Below are positions 39,979 to 49,530 of a stretch of DNA of 64,000 nucleotides, piece after piece. Source of the DNA: Chitinophaga sedimenti (GTDB lineage Bacteria > Bacteroidota > Bacteroidia > Chitinophagales > Chitinophagaceae). The notes under the pieces were generated by a model. That model saw nothing but the letters and a program-made list of their open reading frames with translations. It searched no databases and had not been told where the DNA came from. The stretch lies in contig NZ_JAKUKA010000001.1 in the NCBI RefSeq assembly GCF_023156195.1, forward strand, positions 5,642,001-5,706,000, in the 5' to 3' direction. The translations under genes and the position numbers were made by a program. Position 1 is the stretch's first letter; each line of letters begins with the position of its first letter.

Positions 39979-39990
39979 GCACAAATGTGC
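39979..39990. repeat. palindrome GCACAAATGTGC related to the oriT-like hairpin
   Basis: GCACAAATGTGC within TGCGCACAAATGTGC is a perfect 12-bp palindrome. It resembles the core of the hairpin at 39268-39295 (GCGCACATTTGTGCG) and lies about 700 bp away. It could be a second site for the same DNA-binding protein, possibly MobA or a regulator of the 39430 gene. The remaining 39733-40692 region holds no gene that I can support; a 65-codon frame at 40440-40637 has no family resemblance. Confidence 0.4.
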
Positions 39991-40692
39991 TTGTATTGGC
40001 AAATCTTAAAGCCGAGTTATTCCTATGTAGGAGGAAAAATGATGATTTGCGCGGGGTAGAAGTGTTGCTGTCGGACTAATGCCAGCCCAAGGTTTTGCTG
40101 ATGGCAGATACGAAGAATTATAGAGATCAGCTAATCCCGTCACTTGCTCTTTGATAGAGGATGTTGCAGGATCGGGAAGTAGAACTTTCCTTTCAGGGGC
40201 GGCAATCAGTTACGTTTCCGGAGCGAAGTTGCCACGAATGTGTATTGATTTCTGGTTAGGATGGTCTCAATTGTAAGGTTGTCTGTGACAAAAGTGTTGT
40301 CATTTTCCGGGTGGATTGCAATGAGTAAGTAATTACCTGGAGTGGTTCACTAAAGTTTTTTTCCCCGGTGAGCGGGTTTCGGTAGCTTTGTAAGGCAATA
40401 CTCCAAATTACTTTAAGGCTGATATATTTTGTCTGTTTTTTGTCGATCCGTCTGTTGTTCTACGTTATTATAGCATCAAAAAATAGACACGAAGATCGCA
40501 GATTCGATGTCAGTTACCTGATGAACTATGCCACAAGGTGGAATAATTGTTTTATTCTACCAGAACGTTTTCGGATTCCAATTACTAATTATTCTACTCC
40601 TGACGGTATCGTTTGCTGGCGAATGCTTGATTTTTAGGTGTCAAGACTTAAGCGCTTTATCGGACTGCGAGTTGCATGTAGCTGCATAGATA

Positions 40693-41466
40693 ATGAAAAT
40701 TTCACCTAACTACTGGACTGAATACGCGCAATTAAAAGTAGCACAAATGGATTCTGGAAAGGAACATAACTTCTTAAGTTATCGAAAAGTGACGGACATA
40801 GCCAGCATGCGGGCAGATGTTTTTGTACCCCAAAGGATGCACTCCTTTCCTCCGGCAACATCGACAAGGAGATGGGATGGGGGACCGATTTCTGAAATTA
40901 AAAAACCAGGTGTTGTTCATCCGGATGCCGGTATTACCAGAAAGGGGACGACCATTACAGAAAGAGCGTGTAGCTCCCTATCGCAAAAACTTGCCTTCAT
41001 TATTTCTAAAGGATCAGCGCAAATGGATATCGCAGATAAGGTTTACAATTTAGCCGGAACCCGGGAAAAGGGAGCAAGTGGCTTTTTCTTTTTTAACCAA
41101 ACGTTACTGAAGTCACGGGTAATGATATGGTATGCAGGGTCAAGGCTGGATGACGCGATACGAAAGTATCCCGTGTTTATCTGGTACGACGATCAGACAG
41201 CCGGGAGCTTTAAGGGGCTATTTAACAGAAGGGACCTGGAGGGTTTTGAGTTTACGGCACCTCGGGTCATAGTACAGAGTGCGGTAAATTTTCTGGAAGG
41301 ATATACAAGCGAGCGGGATATCTGCTCCCAGATTTCTTCCTGGCTTTCCACGTGCAGCCCGGCGGGGTACTTAAAAGGATTGGAGGAGCGGCGACAACTA
41401 AGAGAAGGCATAGCTCCTGTTGTAAGGGAAGCTGAGCTTATATTCAGTCAGTACATTAATGTATAG
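40693..41466 (+). CDS. unknown 257-residue protein in the accessory island
   Basis: An intact frame beginning MKISPNYWTEYAQLKVAQMD. No signal peptide or membrane segment is present. It contains a GASGFFFFNQTLLKSRVMIW stretch, KYPVFIWYDDQTAGSFKGLF and a basic C-terminal helix region. No family is recognised. It converges on the methyltransferase gene and is followed by a terminator. It may be an accessory or defence protein, or cargo. Confidence 0.6.
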   Translation: MKISPNYWTEYAQLKVAQMDSGKEHNFLSYRKVTDIASMRADVFVPQRMHSFPPATSTRRWDGGPISEIKKPGVVHPDAGITRKGTTITERACSSLSQKLAFIISKGSAQMDIADKVYNLAGTREKGASGFFFFNQTLLKSRVMIWYAGSRLDDAIRKYPVFIWYDDQTAGSFKGLFNRRDLEGFEFTAPRVIVQSAVNFLEGYTSERDICSQISSWLSTCSPAGYLKGLEERRQLREGIAPVVREAELIFSQYINV

Positions 41467-41492
41467 ATGCAGTTGTCAGGTTGAAATAAGTC

Positions 41493-41523
41493 GGGCCAGC
41501 ATTAAGATGCCGGCCCTTTTTTT
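41493..41523 (+). terminator. rho-independent terminator after the 40693 gene
   Basis: GGGCCAGCAT and ATGCCGGCCC pair (9 of 10) around a TAAG loop and are followed by seven T. It lies 27 bp after the stop of the plus-strand gene. It can also act from the other side, because the minus-strand methyltransferase ends at 41627. Confidence 0.75.
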
Positions 41524-41626
41524 CTGATTGTAACTGTTTAAATGTAATCCCTATGTCCCTAAAGGTAATTTTGTAGGATTTTCATTTGTCCTACGTAGTG
41601 AAAATTTACCCGTCCCAAGTTGTCTG

Positions 41627-42778
41627 TCATTTATTCTTACCCTCTCCCAGATCGTATTCTGCCTGCTGGATGCTTTGGAAAATCTGAAAGGCAACCTGGG
41701 GAACGATTGCGTTTCCTAAACTCCTGATGGATTCTTTCCGCCATTTTGAAAAGGAGATGTCAGCCAATCCAAAGGAAAGCCCATCATCTCCGCCACAAAC
41801 AGGGGACTGAGTTGGGAAGTTTTCCCAGGGGTTCCAACTATTCCGTGGATGGAATGGGCCAGCGAGTCGTTCTGTCGTTTCGGGTCTGGTCGCGTGCATC
41901 CTCCCTTGTGATCTGACGTTGCTGTGGGGGTAGGGAGCAGCTGTGCCATCATCAATTGTTCCAGACTTACGCCATACTTGTTGCCCTGCTTGTCCATCGG
42001 CCTGATCTGTCCGATTCCGAGTTTGCGCCGGCTCGGTGTGGCCACCGGTGTGGGCAGCAGAGGAGATCTCAGACGTTCTATCATGTCTCTGAGGTTGGAT
42101 AACTGACTCCTTCCCGGCCTTGCCACTGTCATTTCCTTGATGATTGCTTTGTCTGATTTTGGGGGTAGTTGATCCATTGTCGTCGGAGTGGGCAACAATC
42201 CAGATCCTGTCGCGGCGGTGCGGCGCACCTTGGGAGCAAGCCGGTATACACATAATGACTGGCGTGCCATCGGTAAGTTGTGGAAGAACATATCCTGCCT
42301 GCTGGAGTTGTTCAAGGATGGTGGCAATGATCCTTTTCTGGATCTCGGTGCTGTTTTTTTCCAATTGATGGTCGAATAATACGCCAGTCTTTGCGATTTC
42401 CAGGTTACCAGCACCGATGGGGTCCATGATACTGAGTAAGCCAGTAACGTTTTCAAGAACAATCCAGTTGGGCCGGATTTTTGTAATGACTCTGAGAGCT
42501 TCTGGCCAGAGGTAGCGATCGTCTCCTTTACCTGCGCGCTTTCCAGCCACACTAAACGGTTGGCAAGGAAATCCTGCTGAAACAATGTTAACTGCTCCAT
42601 AAAATTTGTCTCCTTTTAAGTTTTTAATGTCTGTGAATTTTTCGGTCTGGGGGAAGTGATGGTCCAGTACCTTTCGGCAGAAGGGGTCGATTTCAACTTG
42701 GAATCGGTTCTGCCATTTCATCCATTGGGCGGCAAGATCAAAGCCTCCAATGCCGGAAAAAAGACTTCCGTGAATCAT
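41627..42778 (-). CDS. DNA (cytosine-5) methyltransferase
   Basis: I start at ATG 42778 (MIHGSLFSGIGGFDLAAQWM), which is the normal motif I context FxGxGG; an in-frame ATG 23 codons upstream is likely non-coding. Motif IV is AGFPCQPFSVAGKRAGKGDD with the catalytic Cys, motif VI is WIVLENVTGLLS, and motif VIII is the GAPHRRDRIWIVAHS region. The C-terminus has the motif X equivalent RSLGNAIVPQVAFQIFQS. Length is 383 aa. It would modify C in a target that cannot be read from the sequence. It may be part of a restriction-modification or solitary methylation unit. It overlaps a long second ORF. Confidence 0.92.
   Translation of the reverse strand: MIHGSLFSGIGGFDLAAQWMKWQNRFQVEIDPFCRKVLDHHFPQTEKFTDIKNLKGDKFYGAVNIVSAGFPCQPFSVAGKRAGKGDDRYLWPEALRVITKIRPNWIVLENVTGLLSIMDPIGAGNLEIAKTGVLFDHQLEKNSTEIQKRIIATILEQLQQAGYVLPQLTDGTPVIMCIPACSQGAPHRRDRIWIVAHSDDNGSTTPKIRQSNHQGNDSGKAGKESVIQPQRHDRTSEISSAAHTGGHTEPAQTRNRTDQADGQAGQQVWRKSGTIDDGTAAPYPHSNVRSQGRMHATRPETTERLAGPFHPRNSWNPWENFPTQSPVCGGDDGLSFGLADISFSKWRKESIRSLGNAIVPQVAFQIFQSIQQAEYDLGEGKNK
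41716..42600 (-). CDS. same-strand overlapping ORF inside the methyltransferase gene
   Basis: A 294-codon frame lies entirely inside the methyltransferase gene, on the same strand but in another frame. It starts MEQLTLFQQDFLANRLVWLE. It is not random in composition: the unit LPTP appears repeatedly (GSGLLPTPTTMDQLPP, LLPTPVATPSRRK, QLLPTPTATSDHKGGC), and it ends SPLFVAEMMGFPLDWLTSPF. These motifs match proteins often found overlapping Dcm-type genes in phages and mobile elements, as I recall from family knowledge. Translation would need internal initiation. It may be a real overprinted gene or a read-through coincidence of the methyltransferase composition. Confidence 0.45.
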   Translation of the reverse strand: MEQLTLFQQDFLANRLVWLESAQVKETIATSGQKLSESLQKSGPTGLFLKTLLAYSVSWTPSVLVTWKSQRLAYYSTINWKKTAPRSRKGSLPPSLNNSSRQDMFFHNLPMARQSLCVYRLAPKVRRTAATGSGLLPTPTTMDQLPPKSDKAIIKEMTVARPGRSQLSNLRDMIERLRSPLLPTPVATPSRRKLGIGQIRPMDKQGNKYGVSLEQLMMAQLLPTPTATSDHKGGCTRPDPKRQNDSLAHSIHGIVGTPGKTSQLSPLFVAEMMGFPLDWLTSPFQNGGKNPSGV

Positions 42779-43041
42779 AGCCCGTAGTGTTGCGTCCCTG
42801 GTGTGGGGCCGGAACAGGTTAGACAAAAGGGCTGTCCTAACAGACAATAATAACTTACTTACAATTCAGGATATCTCATCCGAGATGGCGCTATAACGGG
42901 GGAAATTTAGCAGATCGTTATGGCCTTGAAAGGAAATGAAAATGCCGGCACGTTTCGGTGCCGGCATAAATTGTAAGCGAATAGAATTAGCGTCTTGGCT
43001 TCCGCTTCGGTTTTTCTGTGGAGCTGCGTTGCCTTCCTGAT

Positions 43042-43620
43042 TTAGTTTCTCCATTTTTTGGCGATAAACATTTCTTCCATTGCATCATATAGCTTGGGAG
43101 CGTAGCTTCTCATGATATCATCGTCGCCCTGATTCCAGTCGAACTTGCACTTGGGTTGCTGGAAGTGTGAATAAGGAAATCCTTTTGGGTAAGATGGCAT
43201 GTCATCAGTGCCAGTTTTTAATTTCATTGCATAGCTGCTTACGTAGCTGAAAAGCTCGAAGTCATAAAATTGGGTATTCGGGTCAATTAAGCTGACAAGC
43301 GTATCGGGATTCTCAATAGCATTATTGTAGGCTTCTTTGCCCTTTGAAATAAGCCAGGCCTTAAAATACCTGAAACTGTCATCGGAGGTAAAGTGGTCAT
43401 TCATGATGGTAGCAGCGCACCAAAGGCGGTCGGAATGCGCTTTGTAGATAAGCTGCTCTGTTTTCAGCTCAAAAGCGACGATGTCTTTTTGGGAAAGGCG
43501 GGCGAGGATAGAAGTTAGTTTTTCCTCCTGTTCCTCTTGTGTTTTTACATTTAAAAGGGATTTTCTGACAATTTCCCAGTACTTGTCTTCATCCATTTCT
43601 CCCCATGCACCTGTAGCCAT
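43042..43620 (-). CDS. DUF4240-domain protein
   Basis: A 192-residue intact protein with the DUF4240 opening MDEDKYWEIVRKSLLNVKTQ, followed by the family segment FELKTEQLIYKAHSDRLWCA and a LISKGKEAYNNAIENPDTLV stretch, then KFDWNQGDDDIMRSYAPKLY. DUF4240 proteins have no experimentally known function. It lies 264 bp upstream of the methyltransferase start and could be cotranscribed with it. A 62-codon frame at 42866-43054 overlaps its end by 13 bp and may or may not be real. Confidence 0.85.
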   Translation of the reverse strand: MATGAWGEMDEDKYWEIVRKSLLNVKTQEEQEEKLTSILARLSQKDIVAFELKTEQLIYKAHSDRLWCAATIMNDHFTSDDSFRYFKAWLISKGKEAYNNAIENPDTLVSLIDPNTQFYDFELFSYVSSYAMKLKTGTDDMPSYPKGFPYSHFQQPKCKFDWNQGDDDIMRSYAPKLYDAMEEMFIAKKWRN

Positions 43621-43724
43621 ATAATAAGAGTTTGGTGACTGTTGTTGTGAGCGTGGGGAGTCTAAAATAGTGGTAGAAGTGGGAGCGAATTGCGAGATAG
43701 CAAATATATATTTCCGTACGTTGG

Positions 43725-43748
43725 ATATACAACCAATGTGTTGTATAT
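43725..43748. promoter_or_regulatory. 9-bp inverted repeat upstream of the DUF4240 gene
   Basis: ATATACAAC and GTTGTATAT are exact inverted repeats separated by 6 bases (CAATGT), about 105 bp upstream of the DUF4240 start. This is the size of a dimeric repressor operator. No regulator gene is adjacent, so the binder is unknown. Confidence 0.45.
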
Positions 43749-43930
43749 GCGTTTGTTTACACGTTATTTTTGTTGTAAATGAAGGCGTCCGGAAGCCTCA
43801 AAAAATTGGTAACCTGAAGAAGTTGTCCGGTAATCCATACTTATCGCTATCTATTCACCAAACTTTATAGTTACTATTCGGTATCTGATTTTCAACACGT
43901 TTTATCATTTCAAACCCTCATTGTGTACCC

Positions 43931-44102
43931 ATGAAAAGAGTGCTTTATGCTGTTGCAGCATCGCTTGCCATTGTTATGGCGAACCTTTCTTGTCAAAAAT
44001 AGCAATAGGCGCCCCAATCATCGGACTGGCTATTATATGCCAGAAGAGATCCGATTCTTAAATCCTTGTCAGAGGATCTGGTGGCTAACAAACAAATTCT
44101 AA
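43931..44102 (+). CDS. tiny lipoprotein (frameshifted), uncertain
   Basis: ATG at 43931 opens MKRVLYAVAASLAIVMANLS and a lipobox (ANLSC, Cys at residue 21), then stops after QK. Removing one A from the A5 run near 43995-43999 continues it as NSNRRPNHRTGYYMPEEIRF to a stop at 44100-44102, about 56 aa. The signal sequence is convincing, but the body has no known family. The end overlaps the minus-strand ATPase gene end. Confidence 0.35.
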
Positions 44103-47100
44103 CGCTCCAAGTGAAATTGCTTGAAGTGATTACCCATAAACTCAAATTTCTTCTCAATTAGTGAGGCTAACCGCGCATTTGCAGTAGCAAAAAATATTTG
44201 CTTGCCTTCTTTAAGAATGAAGAATCTCAGAAAATCGAGTAGCGATAAAATATTGAAGTCGTCAGTGAAAGCCACTGGATCGTCAAAAAGCATAATTTTC
44301 GGACCATCCTTAAGTTGGCGATTTAACGCAATGAACAGTGACATTGCCAGTGCTGACCGCTGCCCCGTACTAATTCTATTGACAGGGTGCTCGGAGCCAT
44401 CAGGCTTCACCAGCAGAATTTTACCGTCGGAAAATGTAATGGCGTTAAATTCCTTTGGAGAGTGTATCGTCACGTAAATGTCGCTTATTAGTTCTCGGTT
44501 CTCTTTAAAAAACGCTTCCATCGCCGTTTTTCCCCGGTCCTTTGACATTCTATCAAGTATGTTGATGGCATTTTCGAGCCGGGCATGCTTGGCCTTATTG
44601 CCATCTATAAACTCATTAGCATGCAGGATTTTATCGAGTTCTATCTGCAGTTCAGTTTGGTCATTAAGGGCTTTTCGTAATGATGCCACATTTTTCTTCA
44701 GGATTTTTACTGCATTTGAAATAGACAGGATTGAATCCGAATCAGAGAGGTGGACTATTGTTTTTATTTTTGAAAACGCTGTATCCAAATTCTGCAATCC
44801 CGCTTCTTTAGCAGCTAATCTTGCATGGATTGTCGAGACAATGAGGTCATCGTCTATGGACATTGGGAATGCTTTTTTACATCGAGATATATGCCAGATA
44901 GCAGCCGATTGATTTCATCTGCCTCTTTTTCTGCCTCTTTTATTTCTTTAAGAAGGTTTTGTTCATACTCCGTAATACTACTTTTTTGATCAACCTGTAG
45001 TCGTAGTTTTGGGCTTTCCCATTGGGACATGTATCTATCTATATCATAAAATTCTTCTTCTGATAATCCTGAAATTTTTGCCCAATCTGAAATGTCGTCC
45101 AGTTGTTTCTTTTGGTCTTTTAGATTGTTGAGGGAGTTTAAAATTGCGCGCAATCGCTCTACTATTCGATCCATTCTTAGTGCCCCTATCGGCGTCTCAG
45201 TATGCGTATCGTTGATCCACAGGAGTGCTTTGCGAATTTTTTCCAAGTCGGACACGGCATTTCCCGCCATTATTACGGCGTCGTTAGCATCGGGACGCTT
45301 TCTTGTCAAATCCGCGATTTCAGTGCCTGCTTCAATGATCTCAGGAACTATTTTAAGTATCTGTTGTGAAAGCAATTCAGGCGTGTAGTGGGCTTGGCAT
45401 AATGGACAGGTATCTAAATTTTTAGATAACTCCAATAGTCTTTTGCCATCAATTTTTATTTGTGCAATCAACTGCCCAATCGTCTCGCCTTTTTACTGTG
45501 CTCCTGGATCTTTTGATCAATATTCCGCAAGTGCTCCTTTGCAAAGAGTTCAAGCTCTTCGAGTTCAATGCTTAAAGCTGAAAAGTCGATTTCGCGGTTA
45601 TATTTGTCTAAATCAATGTGAGCAAGCAATTTATGCAAGTATTCGCAATTGCTCAGGTCCGCCTCTACTTTTACCCTCCGAACGGCAAATCCATCAAGGG
45701 CCATCCCCCAATCATGGCTAACATATAGCTTTGCAACAGAGATTTTTGCAATCTGATATTTTTATCAGAAATTTCACTCAATAACTCTCCACGACGTTTA
45801 AAAAGAGGATCTATAGAGGAAAGGAAACCATTAAATTGACTTTTTTTCATCTCTTAGCTTGGTGGTTTCATGTGTGTGGCTGGTAATTGAGTCAATAACA
45901 TGGCTGCTTCGTTCAAAAGGCTCCAGTCTTATTTCCAGTTCGTTAATTAGCAAATCGACTGATCCCAGCGAATCAATAGAAATTTTATCAGCGTGCACGG
46001 GACGCAACTCAGAAAGTTCTTGCGTTATCCTTTCTGCAAGCAGTTTTACATCTCCTGTACTTTGAAAAGCTGCAACTTTGGCTTGGCTTTTTTCTTTTAC
46101 GTCCCGCTGCTTTTGAAGTTGTGTTGTTAACGAGTTTAAAGCCGGGCGTAGGGCTAACAAAAACTTATCTACACGATCGATGATGCGCGAAAAGTCAGCG
46201 CCTAAAACGATATTTGAAACAGCCTCTTGTATACCTTGTTCGGTGTTGCCCTCTGTGAAATCCCTCGCTGCATCGGCATTATAGTAGTTGAATCGGTTGA
46301 AGGATAAGAAAAGCTCACTGGTGCGCATCGTACTGTTCCCGTACCATTGACGATCTCGATCTCGATAAAGCCCCAGGTTTGAGGGTGAGAAGGGGAAAGG
46401 TGAATTGCTTCCATTGGCGTACATGGTGAGACTATTTGTGGGGAATTCTACGCTGGAGTCGCGGAAAATTTTTCCACATATAGAAAGCTCTATTGCTTCC
46501 AAAATAGAGGTTTTTCCTACACCGTTCACGCCAGTAATCAAGTTCATAGCGCCAAATTGGTACTGACGAACGTTGGGGTACTGTCTATAGGAAGCATTAA
46601 GGATGAGACGGTCAATTTTCTGCAGGCGTACAACGTTGTTTGTTGTAGTTGCATCTCTTTTCTGTATTGAAGGGACTGGATTACCCTCGATAAATCGTTT
46701 TGTGGCCGAGGTGATGGTCGTATCTTGATAGGTTTCAATCAGACCAGCCTGTTCCAATTCAGCTTTCCAGTTTGCTAAGACGTTAGGAGCTGGTGTGTCA
46801 CTGCCTTTCTCCAGTCGAAAGAAGTTTTTAAATTCTTTTGGTTCAAGCAGGTATTTTCGAGCGTATATTTCATCATTTTCAATTAGCTTTTTATCTTTTC
46901 CTTCAAAACTGTCCCTAATAACAAATAAGTAAAAATTCCACTGAATGCCACCAGGATTATTATAAAATTCACCTGAAAGCAGCCGTTCCTGATATCCCTT
47001 GAAATTATCAAATACTTCTTCGCCATCCAGATCCAGGTAACATATCGCGGCCCTATTCTGACCTACTGACATCCAGTTACCCTTATATATATTTTGATGG

Positions 47101-47159
47101 ACCATTTCGACATTGCGCCATTCACTTCGTGCAACGTCTAAAATAAATTCTTTTTCCAT
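44099..47159 (-). CDS. SMC/Rad50-like ATPase with N-terminal extra domain (several frameshifts)
   Basis: Fragments in different frames form one gene of about 1020 aa. The N-terminal 170 residues (MEKEFILDVARSEWRNVEMV, ICYLDLDGEEVFDNFKGYQE, GIQWNFYLFVIRDSFEGKDK) look like a separate alpha/beta domain such as the middle component of ABC-three-component systems. Walker A follows (AMNLITGVNGVGKTSILEAI), then coiled coils around a zinc-hook CPLC (KNLDTCPLCQAHYTPELLSQ). The signature and Walker B are RISTGQRSALAMSLFIALN and IMLFDDPVAFTDDFN, with FFATANARL after them. Frameshifts lie near 45840, 45715, 45475 and 44870. It is translated 8 bp after the nitrilase-like gene and probably forms a DNA-sensing motor with it. 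Confidence 0.82.
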
Positions 47160-47166
47160 TTCGATT

Positions 47167-48900
47167 TTAAGTTAAGATTGAACCTTCCTCACGACTAACA
47201 ACATGTGTGATCTTTCCAGCATTTTTGTCATAATAGGGAATTATGTCATCACCGTGTTGGTAGAAAACGACAACTTTTTCCCGTGACCGATGACTTTTAG
47301 CAAAAAGCGATTGGAGAATTTTAAATAGATGCTCCACTTCTGCTTCTCTTGCCATACCAAGATAACAGACGGTGGCAATTTCCGCTTTTCCCGAGCTGTT
47401 TAGGACATTAAATAGGTAGTTGTCTTCTTTCGCGTCAGGGGTGTACCCTATACGTAACTGTTTCCCTCGTAAATCAGAAAGGCTCTCAGGAAGATGCTCG
47501 CTGTTTAATAAGGTTTCGAGTTTTTGAATAGCAGATACGTATTTTTTCCTTTCGTCTACATTTTGCGTTACGTTGTCTTCTGCAAACGTTAATCGGAAGT
47601 TATTATCGTTGTCCAGAGACGCCAGAAAAGGATGTAGCAATAGTATGTTATGCCAAAATATGCTATCATTTTTTTAACCTTACCGGTAGAAAGTGATACC
47701 AATATTTCCTTTTGAATTATGCAGGCGTTATCGTCTGTTAAAAACTTAGATGTGCTACCCAAGTCTTTCAAAAACGACAAGTGGTGGTCGCAGATTTTGT
47801 CATTTGCTTCAACCAGTTCATCTTGTTCATTAAAAAGTAGGTTTGAATATTGTTAGGCCCATCCCTTAGATGCCGAGAAGCGACGCCTTCGGTGATATCT
47901 GCTGGTGTAATTTTCAAGGAGTAATAGTGAGCAAGACTATTAAAAACAAAAATATGGTGATCCTTTTTTCCGTAAAAGTAGTAGACGCCGCGTTTGTGAT
48001 TCCCTTTAATGCGTTTGGTTATCCCTTCGCTGTCTGGACTTTTAATCAGAATGGAACTGCGCGCACTTTTATTAGGAAATAGGGGTTTTGTCTGAATCTT
48101 TGAGTCTCCATGCCAATTCAGTGTTATGATCTCCTTTCGAGGGGCCTGAAAGATAAATTCCCTAAACCGACGGAAATGTTCGTGGGAGGGATTGGGATTC
48201 ATCTGCGGATTATAGATCAGGTAGGTATCAGTTTTCCATCTTAACTGGCTCATGACTGCCGTGCTCAGAACTGTTTGAAACTCCATTGCCTCGGAGCATA
48301 CCAACGATATAAAGTGAACGGATTCTGGTGAGTTCCGTAAAACATATATGGTTTTACCTTGTACAAGATGGTCTCGCTCAAATGGGTCGTCCCTGGCACC
48401 CATGTGGGCGGTTTTGAATTGTACTAATACAATAAGTTTGCTGTGGCCATTGTGAGTTCCCCTAAAAAAATAAAATAGGGGATCGACAAAGTCACCCATA
48501 TCAAATTTTATATTTTCTTCAAAATGGATATGGGTTGCGACATCATTATAGTCAATTTGCAGTTTTTTTAATTCCGGTAATGTTATAGATTCTCCGCCCA
48601 ATACCCATAGCGCCCCATCTAATGGTCGTAAATCTCCATCTCTAATAATATCATTAATTATTGTCAAAGGACAACAATATTCTGGCGCCAAGGCCAGATC
48701 GACTTTATCTTGCCTGGCCTTTTTAATGAATGCCGTAAGTCGACCATCGACGTTGTACTTATTTTTTACCTGCTTATTGACAGCTTCAAGAATTCCTTGA
48801 TGCTGGTAAAGTGCCATTGTATAAGGGGTAGTGTTTTTTTTTTTAATGCCTGAAGATCTGCGGTGATTTGCAGGTCTTCATCCAGAAATACAAACTGCAT
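47167..48900 (-). CDS. nitrilase-like hydrolase fused to a C-terminal domain, partner of the SMC ATPase (frameshifted)
   Basis: The C-N hydrolase fold needs a Glu-Lys-Cys triad. Candidates are DLALAPEYCCPL (Glu), VLVQFKTAHMG (Lys) and ISLVCSEAMEF (Cys), in the right order and spacing. The frame from ATG 48817 runs to about 47795. One base change there continues it as QDELVEANDKICDHHLSFLK, and one A more in the A7 run near 47672 leads into HNILLLHPFLASLDNDNN and the tail. Repaired length is about 550 aa. A likely earlier start at 48900 (MQFVFLDEDLQITADLQALK) is separated by an A11 run. The C-terminal part is unknown. It is followed by the ATPase gene with an 8-bp gap. The target amide or nitrile substrate is unknown. 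Confidence 0.72.
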
Positions 48901-49530
48901 GCTACTTTTTCTTTAAACATTCACACGTGGGCGGCTGACGGAAACTTACAATCTGCGACTCTAAATTGGGGGAATCAATAGATTACTGGTCAGGCAGCCT
49001 GCTCAAATTAATGATGGTTGATGAGGTGTCTAATACGGTAGTTAGGGTTACGTAAAATAATAAAATTATCGGAAAAGGAAATATTGTCTAACGGTAAGCG
49101 AAAAAATAATAGCTGAATTAGTTGTTCAGGAGAGTACAAACGATGTCCAACCCTTTCTCCATAACTTGATCGGCATGTGGTATATCACCTATGAAGGCCG
49201 GCGTGGACAACAAATCAAATGGAATGTGTCCAAACAGCCTATGCTTAACTGCTAATGTGGCGCAGCGATAATGACAACTTTGCCAGCATTTTGGGATAGT
49301 CGAACAGCCTGCAGCCGGTGCCTTTCATGTTAAAAAGCAATTATTTATCAATGTAAGTTTATCGTGTTGAATTTATAAAGTTAATTCCACGCAAATCACA
49401 CTTTTGTGTTATTTATCGATTGCATTAATGCTCTAATTTTAAAATGATCTTACACAAGAAGAAGATGTTGATGTTGCCCACGTAAGTAAATAGTGTTTTT
49501 GTTTTTGTACCCACTTTTAAATATCGTTTC
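48901..49530. other. 630-bp intergenic region, no gene seen
   Basis: The region separates the nitrilase/ATPase operon (minus) from the lipoprotein gene (plus) and must hold both promoters. I see no coding frame or RNA gene. Confidence 0.35.

Noticed and set aside
40440..40637. 65-codon plus-strand frame
   Set aside because: No family resemblance and separated from the next gene; likely chance.
42866..43054. 62-codon frame overlapping the end of the DUF4240 gene
   Set aside because: Short, low-complexity, no ribosome-binding evidence beyond position; not listed as a gene.
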